The notes below the pieces were generated by a model. It made no database searches. It was not told the DNA's origin and saw nothing but the letters and a program-made list of their open reading frames with translations. The position numbers were made by a program, and so were the translations under genes. A stretch of 64,000 bases of DNA from Phycisphaerales bacterium (GTDB lineage: Bacteria; Planctomycetota; Phycisphaerae; Phycisphaerales; UBA1924): assembly GCA_020850415.1 (NCBI GenBank), contig JADZER010000018.1:49944-113943 (forward strand), in the 5' to 3' direction. Each line of letters opens with the position of its first letter. Position 1 is the stretch's first letter. This document shows, piece after piece, positions 14,478-22,887 of this stretch.

Positions 14478-17099
14478 TCAGGGGCCCGACCGTTCGGCCA
14501 TGGCGCGGACGACCGGGTGATCGGGGCCGAAGATCAGCCTGGCCTCGGCGACGGCCTCGTCCATGAGCTTCTCGCCGGCGTCGGTGTCGCCGGTGGCGAG
14601 CAGCCAGCGTGCGTGCGCGAAGCGGATCTCGGGCAGGTAGAGCCTGTGCTCGGGGAACAGGGCCTCGGACTGGGCCGCCTCGGCCAGCACGGCGCCGGCG
14701 CCCTCGGTGTCGCCGGTCCCGAGCATGGCGCGCCCGAGCAGCGAGAGCGCCCAGAGCCGGTCGGGGTCGTTGGGCAGCCCGAGCGCGTCGTACTGGCGCA
14801 CCGCCGGCCCGATCTGCGCGAGCGCGTCGGCCGGCCGGGCGTGATCGAGCAGCACATCGGCGAAGTAGATCCTCGCGAAGATCTCGCCGATCCGCGGCGC
14901 CGGGGCCTGCTGCTCGCGGGCGACCAGGCTCTCGAACATCTCCGCCGATTCTTCGATGCGTCCGGCGCGCCCGATCGCCCAGGCCAGCAGGCGCTGGCGC
15001 ACGCGGTCGCCCGCGTCGCCGGTCCCGCCCTGGTGGACCTCGGTGAGCGTCCGGATCGCGCCGGCGTAGTCGCCCCGCAGCGTGAGGACCATGCCCAGGC
15101 GGCGTTGGAGCTTCGACTTGACGGTGTCAAGGCTGGCCGGCAGCTCGGCGATGCGGGGGGCGGCGGTGGTCAGGATCTGCTCGGCGCGGTCGAGCCGCCC
15201 CTTGCCCAGCAGCACGGCGCAGCCGTCGATCGTCGCGGCCACGGTGATGGGGTCGCGGGCGTCGGCGACACCCTCGATCTCCCGCGAGGCGAGGCCGAAG
15301 TATCGCTCGGCGTCGTCGAAGTGGTAGCCGGAGGCGTGCCACCGCGCGAGCCACAGGGCCGCGGCGCGGGTCTCGGGGTGGTCCGCGCCCCGGAGCTGCG
15401 TCCCCAGCTCGTAGGCCCGCTGGGCGGTGCGCATGGAGCCCTCGAAATCGCCGGTCTTGCTCTGGGCGTCGGCCAGCGGGAGCAGCAGTCGGGCGGTCTC
15501 GGGGCTGGAGGGGCCGTACGCCTCGGAGCGGATCGCGACGGTGCGTGCCAGCTCCATGGCGGCGGCGTCGAACTCCCCCGCGCGGAGCTGGGCCAGCCCG
15601 ATGAGCTCGCGGATCATCGCCTCGAGCGCCGGCTCGTGTGAGAAGGTCTCTTCGATGCTCGCCTCGGCGCTGCGCAGCGCGTCGCCGAGGGTGAGGTCGG
15701 GCCGGTCGGTCCAGACGGCGATCGTGCTGGACTCGTCCGCCGCGCCGGCGAGCGCGCGGGAGAAGAAATCGAGCGTGAACCGCAGGCGCTCGGACTGCTG
15801 GCGGGCCCGGTCCCAGGCGAAGACCGTGCCGCCGAGCCCGCCGAGGAGCAGGACGACGATCAGCACGGCGGCGACGACCTGCGCGCGGTTGCGTCGGACG
15901 AACTTGCGGGCGAGGTAGATCGCCGAGGGCGGCCCGGCGCGGACCGGCTCGGTGGCGAGGTGTCGGGCGAGGTCCTCCTCGAGGGCGTTGGCGCCCTCGT
16001 ACCGCCGGGCGCGGTCCTTCTCGAGGCAGCGCATGACGATCCAGTCCAGGTCGCCCTGGAGGCGGCGCTGGAGGCGTCTGGGGTCGAGGCCCCGGCGCTG
16101 GCCTATCGGCTCGCGCTCCGGGCCCAGGCCCGCGAGCCGCGCCGACGGCCTGGGGGGCTGCTCCTCCAGGATGACGCGCTGCATCTCGGCGAGGCTCATG
16201 CCGCGGAAGCGCTCGGGCTCGAAGGGCGTCGTGCCGACGAGCAGCTCGTAGAGGAGGACGCCGAGCGAGTAGACATCGGTCCTGGTGTCGACATCCATGG
16301 CGGAGGCGCCGGTCTGCTCGGGGCTCATGTAGATCGGCGTGCCGATCATCTGGTGGACCTGGGTGTAGACGGTCTCCTCGGCGAGTCTTGAGTGCACCGC
16401 CTTGGCGATGCCGAAGTCGATGACCTTGGGGACCGGCTGGCCGTCCTGCACGGTGACGAGGACATTGCTCGGCTTGAGATCGCGGTGGATGATGCCCTTC
16501 TGGTGGGCGTGCTGGACCGCGTCGCAGACCTCGCGGACCAGGCCGATGCGTTCGTCGATGCCGAGTCGGGCCGAGTCGCAGAAGCGGGTGATGGGCTCGC
16601 CGCGGACCAGCTCCATCGCGAAGAACGGGCGCCCGCTGGGGGTCTGCCCCGCGTCGAGCACCTTGGCGATGTTGGGGTGGTCCATCATGGCGAGCGCCTG
16701 GCGCTCGGCCTCGAACCTGGCGACGACCTTCTGGGTGTCCATGCCCCGCTTGAGGATCTTGAGCGCGACGCGGCGGCGGACGGGCTCTGACTGCTCGGCC
16801 ACGAAGACCGAGCCGAACCCCCCCTCGCCGATACACTCGAGGATCTTGTACCGGCCGATGACGGCGCCCGGCTCGTCCTCGGACTCGGCGGTGCGCCACG
16901 CGCCCGTCGGCGTGGAGCGGGCGCCGCTCGCGGGGTCGGTTCTGGGATCGGTTCTGGGGTCGGTTCTGGGGTCGGTCCCGGGGCCGCTCTCGCCGGACCA
17001 CGACCGCACCAGGCCGACCAGCGTCTCCCGCTCGCTCTCGCTGAGATGCGAGACCGCCTCGGCCAGCCATCCGACATCGCGTGTTCGTGGGTCGTCCAT
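14478..17099 (-). CDS. membrane Ser/Thr protein kinase with tetratricopeptide region
   Basis: 873 residues. A short N-terminal helical part is followed by a TDPR repeat linker (residues 42-56), a Hanks-type kinase domain (about 83-350), a membrane segment near 395-418 (VVAAVLIVVLLLGGLGGTVFAW) and a long helical TPR-like sensor region. Key residues: GEGGFGSV loop (91-98), Lys114 in VALKILKRG, HRDLKPSN with catalytic Asp207, DFG at 228-230, and GTPIYMSPEQ. All catalytic residues are intact, so it should be active. An FHA-domain gene lies just upstream on the same strand with 45 bases between, a likely phospho-partner. Confidence 0.94.
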   Translation of the reverse strand: MDDPRTRDVGWLAEAVSHLSESERETLVGLVRSWSGESGPGTDPRTDPRTDPRTDPASGARSTPTGAWRTAESEDEPGAVIGRYKILECIGEGGFGSVFVAEQSEPVRRRVALKILKRGMDTQKVVARFEAERQALAMMDHPNIAKVLDAGQTPSGRPFFAMELVRGEPITRFCDSARLGIDERIGLVREVCDAVQHAHQKGIIHRDLKPSNVLVTVQDGQPVPKVIDFGIAKAVHSRLAEETVYTQVHQMIGTPIYMSPEQTGASAMDVDTRTDVYSLGVLLYELLVGTTPFEPERFRGMSLAEMQRVILEEQPPRPSARLAGLGPEREPIGQRRGLDPRRLQRRLQGDLDWIVMRCLEKDRARRYEGANALEEDLARHLATEPVRAGPPSAIYLARKFVRRNRAQVVAAVLIVVLLLGGLGGTVFAWDRARQQSERLRFTLDFFSRALAGAADESSTIAVWTDRPDLTLGDALRSAEASIEETFSHEPALEAMIRELIGLAQLRAGEFDAAAMELARTVAIRSEAYGPSSPETARLLLPLADAQSKTGDFEGSMRTAQRAYELGTQLRGADHPETRAAALWLARWHASGYHFDDAERYFGLASREIEGVADARDPITVAATIDGCAVLLGKGRLDRAEQILTTAAPRIAELPASLDTVKSKLQRRLGMVLTLRGDYAGAIRTLTEVHQGGTGDAGDRVRQRLLAWAIGRAGRIEESAEMFESLVAREQQAPAPRIGEIFARIYFADVLLDHARPADALAQIGPAVRQYDALGLPNDPDRLWALSLLGRAMLGTGDTEGAGAVLAEAAQSEALFPEHRLYLPEIRFAHARWLLATGDTDAGEKLMDEAVAEARLIFGPDHPVVRAMAERSGP
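16932..16979. repeat. four-copy 12-bp tandem repeat inside the kinase gene
   Basis: Units of GGGGTCGGTTCT with small changes: 16932-16943, 16944-16955, 16956-16967 and 16968-16979 (last copy diverged). It encodes the TDPR repeats between the N-terminal part and the kinase domain. Twelve-base units keep the frame, so copy number could vary without breaking the gene. Confidence 0.85.
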
Positions 17100-17144
17100 G
17101 CGGGCCTGCGTGGGGCGGCGGCGCCCGGCTCGGGAGCGCCGGGG

Positions 17145-17513
17145 CTACATCAGGGTGTTGTTCTCGCGCAGCTTGCGGTCGGCCTGCTTGCGCTGGTGCA
17201 GGGCGTTGGTGCGGTCGGGTTCGTCCGACGACGCGTAGACCAGCTCGGTGTCGCCGAGCCGGATGCGGTCGCCGTCGGCCAGGACCCGCTCGGCGTCGAT
17301 CTCGTTGCCGTTGATGATGACCCCGTTGAGGGCCTTCGCGGAGGCGAGGGCGTGCCCGTCGCCCTCGGGGCGCACGATGGCGTGCTTGCGGCTGACCTTG
17401 GGGTCGATGACCTGGATGTCGCGGGCGGGGTCCCGCCCGATCGACAGCGGGCGCTTCGCGAGGACGAACTGCTTGCCGGCATTCTCGCCGGTGACGATCG
17501 TGAGGCTGGGCAT
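17145..17513 (-). CDS. FHA-domain protein
   Basis: 122 residues. FHA domains bind phosphothreonine. The domain fills most of the protein: PLSIGRDPARDIQVID (the Gly-Arg core of the phosphopeptide site), VSRKHAIV (the Ser-x-x-His turn) and NGVIINGNEI (the Asn loop). A basic, helical tail (RTNALHQRKQADRKLREN) follows. The ATG at 17513 has AGGAG with a six-base spacer, preferred to the upstream in-frame start. It precedes the Ser/Thr kinase gene on the same strand and probably docks on the kinase or on its substrates. Confidence 0.92.
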   Translation of the reverse strand: MPSLTIVTGENAGKQFVLAKRPLSIGRDPARDIQVIDPKVSRKHAIVRPEGDGHALASAKALNGVIINGNEIDAERVLADGDRIRLGDTELVYASSDEPDRTNALHQRKQADRKLRENNTLM

Positions 17514-17697
17514 GACGATCTCCTGATGCGGGGTCGGCCGGCTGGCGGGGGCATGGGCGTGGTCAATGGGGGTGGTCAACGGGGATGGTCACAGGAGGCC
17601 GGGGTGCTCCGCCCGGGGCCGGCCGCCGGGGTGGCCGCGACATCATACAGGAACGGCTGGTCCCCCCGCGGCGGGCGTGGCCCACCAGGCGTTTGGT

Positions 17698-18267
17698 CTA
17701 CAGCGTCTTGCTCAGGATGCAGCTTCGGTAGTTGGTGTATGGCCACTGCCAGTGCTCGATGAAGCGGTAGCCGCGTTTGTCGTAGTAGGCGCGGAGGTTG
17801 GTGTCGGGCTCGGCCATGCTGAGGGCGAGCTCCTGGGCGCCCAGCTCGCGGGCGCGGGCCTCGGTGCGCTCCAGCAGCCGCCGGCCGATGCCCAGGCCCT
17901 GGAGCCCGGGCTCGACGCCGAACATGGCGAAATGCGAGACGCCGGGGCGCAGAAAGAAGGCCGGGAACGCGACCCGCTCGTGCTCGTTGAGCAGGATGAT
18001 CCCGACGATGCGCTCACGCCCCCCTTCGCCCGCGATCGTCGCCAGGAAGCACTCGCTGTTGAGCACGCGGTCCAGCGTGGTCTTGTCGTCCTGGCGCCCG
18101 GCGAGCGGCTTGAGCCCCATCTCCACCTGCGGCGCGTACGCCCGGTGCAGCAGCTGGGTAATCTCCGTGACCGGGTCGTCGATCAGGTACCGGCGGACCG
18201 TCACCTGCTCGGGCGGCGGCGTGCCCGTGTCGCGGTGAGCCTCGGACTGGCGGCTGGTCGGCGGCAT
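17698..18267 (-). CDS. GNAT family N-acetyltransferase
   Basis: 189 residues. GNAT enzymes move an acetyl group from acetyl-CoA to an amine. The acetyl-CoA loop is GVEPGLQGLGIGRRLL (the Q/R-x-x-G-x-G/A pattern), followed by LSMAEPDTNLRAYYDKRGYRF, typical of motif B. Substrate unknown. It is upstream of the FHA gene on the same strand, 184 bases away, so cotranscription is possible but not evident. Divergent from the zinc-ribbon membrane protein. Confidence 0.88.
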   Translation of the reverse strand: MPPTSRQSEAHRDTGTPPPEQVTVRRYLIDDPVTEITQLLHRAYAPQVEMGLKPLAGRQDDKTTLDRVLNSECFLATIAGEGGRERIVGIILLNEHERVAFPAFFLRPGVSHFAMFGVEPGLQGLGIGRRLLERTEARARELGAQELALSMAEPDTNLRAYYDKRGYRFIEHWQWPYTNYRSCILSKTL

Positions 18268-18343
18268 GAACGCGGAGTGTAGGATTCACCCGCCCGGAGC
18301 GCGCCGCTCCCACGCCAGCCACCATGCAGAGGCCGCCCAGATC

Positions 18344-18859
18344 ATGCACCGACCGGTCCTGCCGCCGACATGCGCCGCCTGCGTCTACGACCTCACGGGC
18401 CTGCCGGTCGTCGGCCGAGAGCTCCGGTGCCCGGAGTGCGGCGGGGACCGGGTGCGTCTGTTCCGGTGGCACGAGCCCAAGGTCAGATGGCGGGAGTCGC
18501 TGCTGTATCTCCCCGGGTCGGCCGTCGCCGCGCTGCCGGGGCTGGCTGCCGGGTGGCTCATCCTCCGGGGCACGCCCGAGCAGTCGCTGTGGGTCCCCGT
18601 CGGGCTGACCCCGTACGCGGTGCTCGGCGTCTCGCTCACGCTGTGGCGCCCCGGGTGGCACGCCGGGGTCACGGTGCTGGGGCTGGCGTCGGTGCCGGCC
18701 CGGCTGCTGGGACGGCTGCTCGGGCTGCTGCTGGCGATCGCGATGCGCCTGCCGGCGCAGGCGTCGATGGTGATGGCGGCGCCGCTCGGATTGTTCTATC
18801 TCGTGCTGCCCGCGCCCTTCGGCCTGCTGTGCGGGCGGGCGTTGCTCGGCGACGAGTGA
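18344..18859 (+). CDS. zinc-ribbon integral membrane protein, unknown function
   Basis: 171 residues. An N-terminal zinc ribbon (CAACVYDLTGLPVVGRELRC followed by PEC) gives four cysteines in two CxxC pairs. After it come at least three hydrophobic segments (for example AVAALPGLAAGWLI and VTVLGLASVPARLLGRLLGLLLAIAM). This build, a ribbon 'CxYDLxGL...CPECG' plus membrane helices, is common in Phycisphaerae. A second example with the ribbon at the other end is at 52683. No enzymatic motif was seen. Confidence 0.7.
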   Translation: MHRPVLPPTCAACVYDLTGLPVVGRELRCPECGGDRVRLFRWHEPKVRWRESLLYLPGSAVAALPGLAAGWLILRGTPEQSLWVPVGLTPYAVLGVSLTLWRPGWHAGVTVLGLASVPARLLGRLLGLLLAIAMRLPAQASMVMAAPLGLFYLVLPAPFGLLCGRALLGDE

Positions 18860-18877
18860 CCGCGCCGGCGCAAGAAA

Positions 18878-18906
18878 GCGCGGCCGGGGCGAGGCCCCGG
18901 CCGCGC
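18878..18906. terminator. bidirectional hairpin between convergent genes
   Basis: A 13-base-pair stem (18878-18890 with 18894-18906) with loop GAG, placed between the convergent genes ending at 18859 and 18929. On the minus strand it is followed by TTTCTTG, a modest U-rich tail; on the plus strand by CCCTCTCTTCG. Confidence 0.65.
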
Positions 18907-18928
18907 AGCCCTCTCTTCGTTGCAGGTG

Positions 18929-19618
18929 CTAGCGCCGACGCCGGGGGGCGCAGAGCACGAGGCCCAGCATGGCGAGTGTGCCCGGGGTGGGCACGAGGGA
19001 GAAGTTGTCGTAGTACACCGTCTCGGTGTGCGGCGCGTAGAGGTCGACATTCTGCAGCGCAATGAGCCCGTCGCCGCCGACATCCCAGACGCCGCTGGCG
19101 AGCAGGACGCCGTTGTAGTAGTTCTCCATGTAGTTGTTGTCGAGGTCGATGAGCGTGCGGATCTCGACCCACTGGTTGTAGAGGATCGGCGTCGCGGACC
19201 CGTCGTTGTGGACGACCTCGGTCACCAGCCCCGTGGCGGGGTCCATGTGCATCTCGACCGCCCAGTCGTACGGGCCGCCGTGGTTGTAGACATCGTTGAG
19301 GATGAAGTAGGTGAGCGCGTCGAGCGTGTCGGGGATGTACTGGTAGGCGGTGAAGGTCCAGACGCCCGAGTCGTAGCCGCTGAAGGGGTGGACCGCGTCC
19401 CCGGTGCCGGAGACCGCGATTGAATGGGGCGCCGAGAACGCCTGAGCGCCGCTGACGGTGCCCGCCGCGCCCGAGGATCCGTCCCAGCCGGACCAGCCGT
19501 TGACCTCGTAGAGCAGCGTGCCGTCGGCGTAGCTGTCGAAGTCGTCGGCCCACTGCGCCGAGGCGGCGCCGCAGGCGACCAGCAGCGCGAGGCTGCCGCA
19601 CAATGCGGTGTGTCTCAT
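18929..19618 (-). CDS. exported PEP-CTERM protein, paralogue of the neighbouring dockerin protein
   Basis: 229 residues. The ATG at 19618 has GGAGGAAC upstream. A signal peptide ends at AASAQ; the mature part begins WADDFDSYADGTLLYEVNGWSGWDG, a beta-sandwich (laminin-G/lectin-like) opening. It shares block after block with the protein at 20493-21326 (QWADDFDSY, GWxGWDG, NHGGPYDW/AHGGPYDW, YYNGxLLASG, NVDLY/NLDLYGP). The C-terminus VPTPGTLAMLGLVLCAPRRRR is a PEP-CTERM tail, whereas the paralogue ends in dockerin repeats. Role is probably a surface or extracellular carbohydrate-binding protein. Confidence 0.88.
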   Translation of the reverse strand: MRHTALCGSLALLVACGAASAQWADDFDSYADGTLLYEVNGWSGWDGSSGAAGTVSGAQAFSAPHSIAVSGTGDAVHPFSGYDSGVWTFTAYQYIPDTLDALTYFILNDVYNHGGPYDWAVEMHMDPATGLVTEVVHNDGSATPILYNQWVEIRTLIDLDNNYMENYYNGVLLASGVWDVGGDGLIALQNVDLYAPHTETVYYDNFSLVPTPGTLAMLGLVLCAPRRRR

Positions 19619-19904
19619 CTCTCGTTCCTCCGTTCGGGCATCGAACCGCCGGGGGCTCGGCGCAACATCACGCCGAAGGGGACGCCCCGGCCAGATCCTC
19701 CACGGGGGCGCGGGACGCCAGAAACGCCTCCCGCTCCCCACCATCTGCCACCAATAACGGATAACAAGATCCGACGCAAGCGATTCCCGGCCGATCGTGG
19801 ATTTTGAGGTCATCCAACCGCCCGACGCGGCCTCGGCGCTCGTGCGGCCCTCGGATTCACCGGGGCAAAATCCCGCCGACGCACGCCCGCTAGAGTCCGC
19901 CTCG

Positions 19905-20384
19905 ATGGCCCGGCCCACCCAGCCAACCCCCACAGCCCCGGCCGGCAAGGGCGTCCACGCGGTCCGCGTGCGGTACTGCGAGTGCGACCCGATGGGCGTC
20001 GCCCACCACGGCGCGTACATCCCCTGGCTCGAGGAGGCCCGGACCGAGCTGCTCCGCACCAGCGGGGTTTCCTACGCCCAGCTGGAGCGCGAGGGGGCGC
20101 TGCTGGCGGTCGTGAAGCTCGAGCTGGTCTACCGGCGCCCGGCCCGCTACGACGACCGGCTCGAGATCGCGGTGCGGGTCGAGGGCGCCTCGCGGGTCAA
20201 GATCCACCACGCCTACGAGATCAGGCTGCTGGAGCGCCACGGGCTGGACAGCGCCGGGCTGGCGGCCTGGCGGGCGGCGGGGGAGGACCTGCTGGCCCGG
20301 GCGACGACCACGCTGGCGTGCATCGGACGCGACGGCAGGCCGCGGGCGTTGCCGGAGTGGCTCGCCGGGGCCGGGTCGGCCTGA
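19905..20384 (+). CDS. acyl-CoA thioesterase, hotdog fold (YbgC-like)
   Basis: 159 residues. The 4HBT-type motif YCECDPMGVAHHGAYIPWLEEARTE carries the catalytic Asp (CDPMGVAHH) and the following conserved Tyr and Glu positions of YbgC/FadM thioesterases. Longer in-frame starts exist upstream, but the ATG at 19905 places the fold at the usual N-terminal distance. It differs from most by an insert of about 20 residues (ERHGLDSAGLAAWRAAGED). It could hydrolyse short or medium acyl-CoA; no Tol-Pal genes are adjacent. Confidence 0.85.
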   Translation: MARPTQPTPTAPAGKGVHAVRVRYCECDPMGVAHHGAYIPWLEEARTELLRTSGVSYAQLEREGALLAVVKLELVYRRPARYDDRLEIAVRVEGASRVKIHHAYEIRLLERHGLDSAGLAAWRAAGEDLLARATTTLACIGRDGRPRALPEWLAGAGSA

Positions 20385-20406
20385 AGGGGCCCGACGCAAA
20401 AGGCAA

Positions 20407-20439
20407 CAACCTCCCCACGCCGGAGCGATGGGGAGGTTG
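20407..20439. terminator. bidirectional hairpin between convergent genes
   Basis: A 10-base-pair stem, CAACCTCCCC (20407-20416) with GGGGAGGTTG (20430-20439). It lies between the thioesterase end (20384) and the dockerin gene end (20493). On the minus strand it is followed by TTGCCTTTTG. Confidence 0.6.
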
Positions 20440-20492
20440 CGCCCACGAGACCGTCCCACCGGGCCAGTGCCTGGCCCGGGGATGCTGGCGGC

Positions 20493-21326
20493 TCAGCTGC
20501 GGCAGGCGGACCACTCGCCGAGGTAGCAGAGGAAGTCCTGCGTGTTGATGATGTTGTCGCCGTTGCAGTCGGCGGAGGGGTCGCTGGCGGACCACTTGCC
20601 GAGGTAGCAGAGGAAGTCCTGGGTGTTGACCAGGTCGTCGCCGTTGCAGTTGGCGATGCCGTCGAGGCAGGGGTCGCCGTTCATGTCGACCAGGCTGATG
20701 TCGTCGTGGTAGGCCGCCACGGCCTGCGGCCCGTAGAGGTCGAGGTTGGCGATCGCGATGGCCCCGCCCTGGTAGGTGTCGACCGGCCCGGAGGCGAGCA
20801 GCTCTCCGTTGTAGTAGGTCGTGACGACATTCGCGTCGAGGTCGAACTCGGCGCGGACCTCGGCCCACCCGTCGGTCACGAGGTTCACATAGTTGCTCCC
20901 GTTGCCGAACCCGTCCTGGATCGCCTCCCAGACCAGGCCCGACGCGACATCGAGGTGGATCTCGACCGTCCAGTCGTACGGCCCGCCGTGGGCGTACTCG
21001 TTCTGCACGATCCAGTAGGTCTCGGCGTCGATGTTGCTGGGCACATAGACCCACCCGGACAGCGCCCACTGGCCGGAGGTCAGGCCGGAGAACTGATAGA
21101 CCGCGTCCGTCCCGCCGCCGGCCGCCAGCGAGTTGGGGCCGGAGTGGGCCTGGTCGGTGGTCACCACGCCGTACGCGGCGGGGACACCGTCCCAGCCGTC
21201 CCACCCGCCGCTGTTGAGCGGGCCGACGGGGTAGCTGTCGAAGTCGTCGGCCCACTGGGCCGACGCGGCGCCGGCGGCGATCGCGACAACCAAGGCCCCG
21301 CACGAGACAATCGAATGCTTCTTCAT
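20493..21326 (-). CDS. exported protein with two GC-type dockerin repeats
   Basis: 277 residues. The ATG at 21326 follows AAAGGAG. A signal peptide ends at AASAQ, followed by the same beta-rich module as the protein at 18929. The C-terminus holds two dockerin-like calcium loops, NCNGDDLVNTQDFLCYLGKW and DCNGDNIINTQDFLCYLGEW, ending in CRS. GC-type dockerins are a Phycisphaerae feature thought to anchor exported proteins; no cohesin gene is visible here. The layout, one module with two different sorting ends in neighbouring genes, suggests tail swapping after duplication. Confidence 0.9.
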   Translation of the reverse strand: MKKHSIVSCGALVVAIAAGAASAQWADDFDSYPVGPLNSGGWDGWDGVPAAYGVVTTDQAHSGPNSLAAGGGTDAVYQFSGLTSGQWALSGWVYVPSNIDAETYWIVQNEYAHGGPYDWTVEIHLDVASGLVWEAIQDGFGNGSNYVNLVTDGWAEVRAEFDLDANVVTTYYNGELLASGPVDTYQGGAIAIANLDLYGPQAVAAYHDDISLVDMNGDPCLDGIANCNGDDLVNTQDFLCYLGKWSASDPSADCNGDNIINTQDFLCYLGEWSACRS

Positions 21327-21430
21327 CCTGCGTTCTCCTTTCATTCCGAATCCGCCGGACCGATCGGTCCGGAGCAACCCGAGAGGCCCACACGAGCGCC
21401 ACCACCGGGCGAACACCGCCAGGTGATTGC

Positions 21431-21496
21431 GCGACCATTGCGCAACCATCGCGCGCCGATCGCGCAGCCATCGCGCAACCATGGCGCAACCATCGC
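21431..21496. repeat. six-copy 11-bp tandem repeat in a divergent intergenic region
   Basis: Units of GCAACCATCGC and variants start at 21431, 21442, 21453, 21464, 21475 and 21486, each exactly 11 bases. The array lies about 105 bases upstream of the dockerin gene start (minus strand) and 375 bases upstream of the lipoprotein gene (plus strand). An 11-base period places all copies on one face of the helix, as in operator or IHF/H-NS-type arrays. The rest of the 21327-21870 gap shows no gene that I can support. Confidence 0.75.
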
Positions 21497-21870
21497 GCCC
21501 GCTGCGTGCCGCAGCGCCGACGGGATGCGTGACGCCTCCTGCAATACCTTCACGCCGGCCGAGACCCGGCCGACGCTCAACCCGCGACACACCGTCCTTA
21601 CGGTGCAACCGCCCCGGACCCACGCCGGGCGCACAAACCCCTTGAACACGCGAACACACCGGGCCCCTGGCCAACGGTGTGCACCGCGCCCTCGTCGAAC
21701 ATCGAGCAACCCGCACGAGCAACCCAGAGCGAACGCCGGGGCGGGATCACGAGACCCGATTCACCCGTCCAGTAATACCAGACTTCGGCGCCCGCGCCAA
21801 GCGTTTCGTGCAGATTGCGTCAGACCCGTCGTCCCGATCCGCCGAAGGGCGCACGGGATACGCTTCGGGC

Positions 21871-22869
21871 ATGAACAGACGCTGCTTCCTCCACGCGTCC
21901 ACGCTCGCCGCGGCGGGCTGCGCCCTGCACGCCTGCGCCCACGAGGCGCCCACCGGCGGCCCCGCGACGGGCCGGGCCCCCCAGCCCGAAGCCAAGCCCG
22001 AAGCCCAGCCGGAGCCCGAGGCCCGCGGCGCCGAGCCGCTCTTCACGATCTCCCTGGCCCAGTGGTCGCTGCACCGCGCGCTCAAGGCCGGGGAGATGAC
22101 CAACCTCGACTTCCCCCGGCGCACCCGCGAGGAGTTCGGCATCGACGCGGTCGAGTATGTCAACCAGTTCTTCATGGATAAGCCCCGCGACCGCGACTAC
22201 CTCGCCGACCTGCGCACCCGGTGCGACGACCACGGCGTGACGAGCCTGCTGATCATGTGCGACGGGCTGGGCGAGCTGGGCAACCCCAACGCCCGGCGGC
22301 GCAACGAGGCGATCGACAACCACAAGCCCTGGGTCCACGCCGCCAAGTTCCTCGGCTGCCACTCGGTCCGCGTCAACGCCGCGAGCGAGGGCTCGTACGA
22401 AGAGCAGCAGAAGCTCGCGGCCGACGGGCTGCGCAAGCTCGTGGAGTACGCGGCGGAGTCGGAGCTCAATGTGATCGTCGAGAACCACGGCGGGCTGAGC
22501 TCCAACGGCGCTTGGCTGGCCGGGGTGATGAAGCTGGTGGACCACCCGCGCATGGGCACGCTGCCGGACTTCGGGAACTTCTGCCTCGACTGGGCCCGGC
22601 GCGAGGAGCCGGACGCGTGGTACGACCGGTACCAGGGCGTGGCCGAGATGATGCCCTTCGCCAAGGCCGTCAGCGCCAAGAGCCACGACTTCGACGCCGA
22701 GGGCGCCGAGACCCAGACCGACTTCCGGCGGATGATGAAGGTCGTGGTGGACGCGGGCTACCGCGGGCGAGTGGGCATCGAGTACGAGGGCGAGACGCTC
22801 GGCGAGCCCGAGGGCATCCTCGCGACCAGGCGCCTGCTCGAGCGCGTCCGCGAGGAACTGTCGGCCTGA
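21871..22869 (+). CDS. Tat-exported lipoprotein, TIM-barrel sugar phosphate isomerase/epimerase-like
   Basis: 332 residues. The N-terminus [22 protein letters not shown] joins a twin-arginine motif (RRCFLHA) with a possible lipobox (ALHAC), so the protein is probably exported folded and lipid-anchored. A Pro/Glu linker (about 30-55) precedes the barrel. VIVENHGG (metal or substrate Glu), [16 protein letters not shown] and VGIEYEGE are typical of the AP endonuclease-2/xylose-isomerase-like TIM-barrel family, which includes the many exported planctomycete members. Substrate unknown. Ends 18 bases from the convergent GT2 gene. Confidence 0.85.
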   Translation: MNRRCFLHASTLAAAGCALHACAHEAPTGGPATGRAPQPEAKPEAQPEPEARGAEPLFTISLAQWSLHRALKAGEMTNLDFPRRTREEFGIDAVEYVNQFFMDKPRDRDYLADLRTRCDDHGVTSLLIMCDGLGELGNPNARRRNEAIDNHKPWVHAAKFLGCHSVRVNAASEGSYEEQQKLAADGLRKLVEYAAESELNVIVENHGGLSSNGAWLAGVMKLVDHPRMGTLPDFGNFCLDWARREEPDAWYDRYQGVAEMMPFAKAVSAKSHDFDAEGAETQTDFRRMMKVVVDAGYRGRVGIEYEGETLGEPEGILATRRLLERVREELSA

Positions 22870-22887
22870 GCCTCGCCGGGCCGACCC

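Noticed and set aside
21431..21496. CRISPR array
   Set aside because: The repeats are 11 bases with no spacers and no cas genes in the window.
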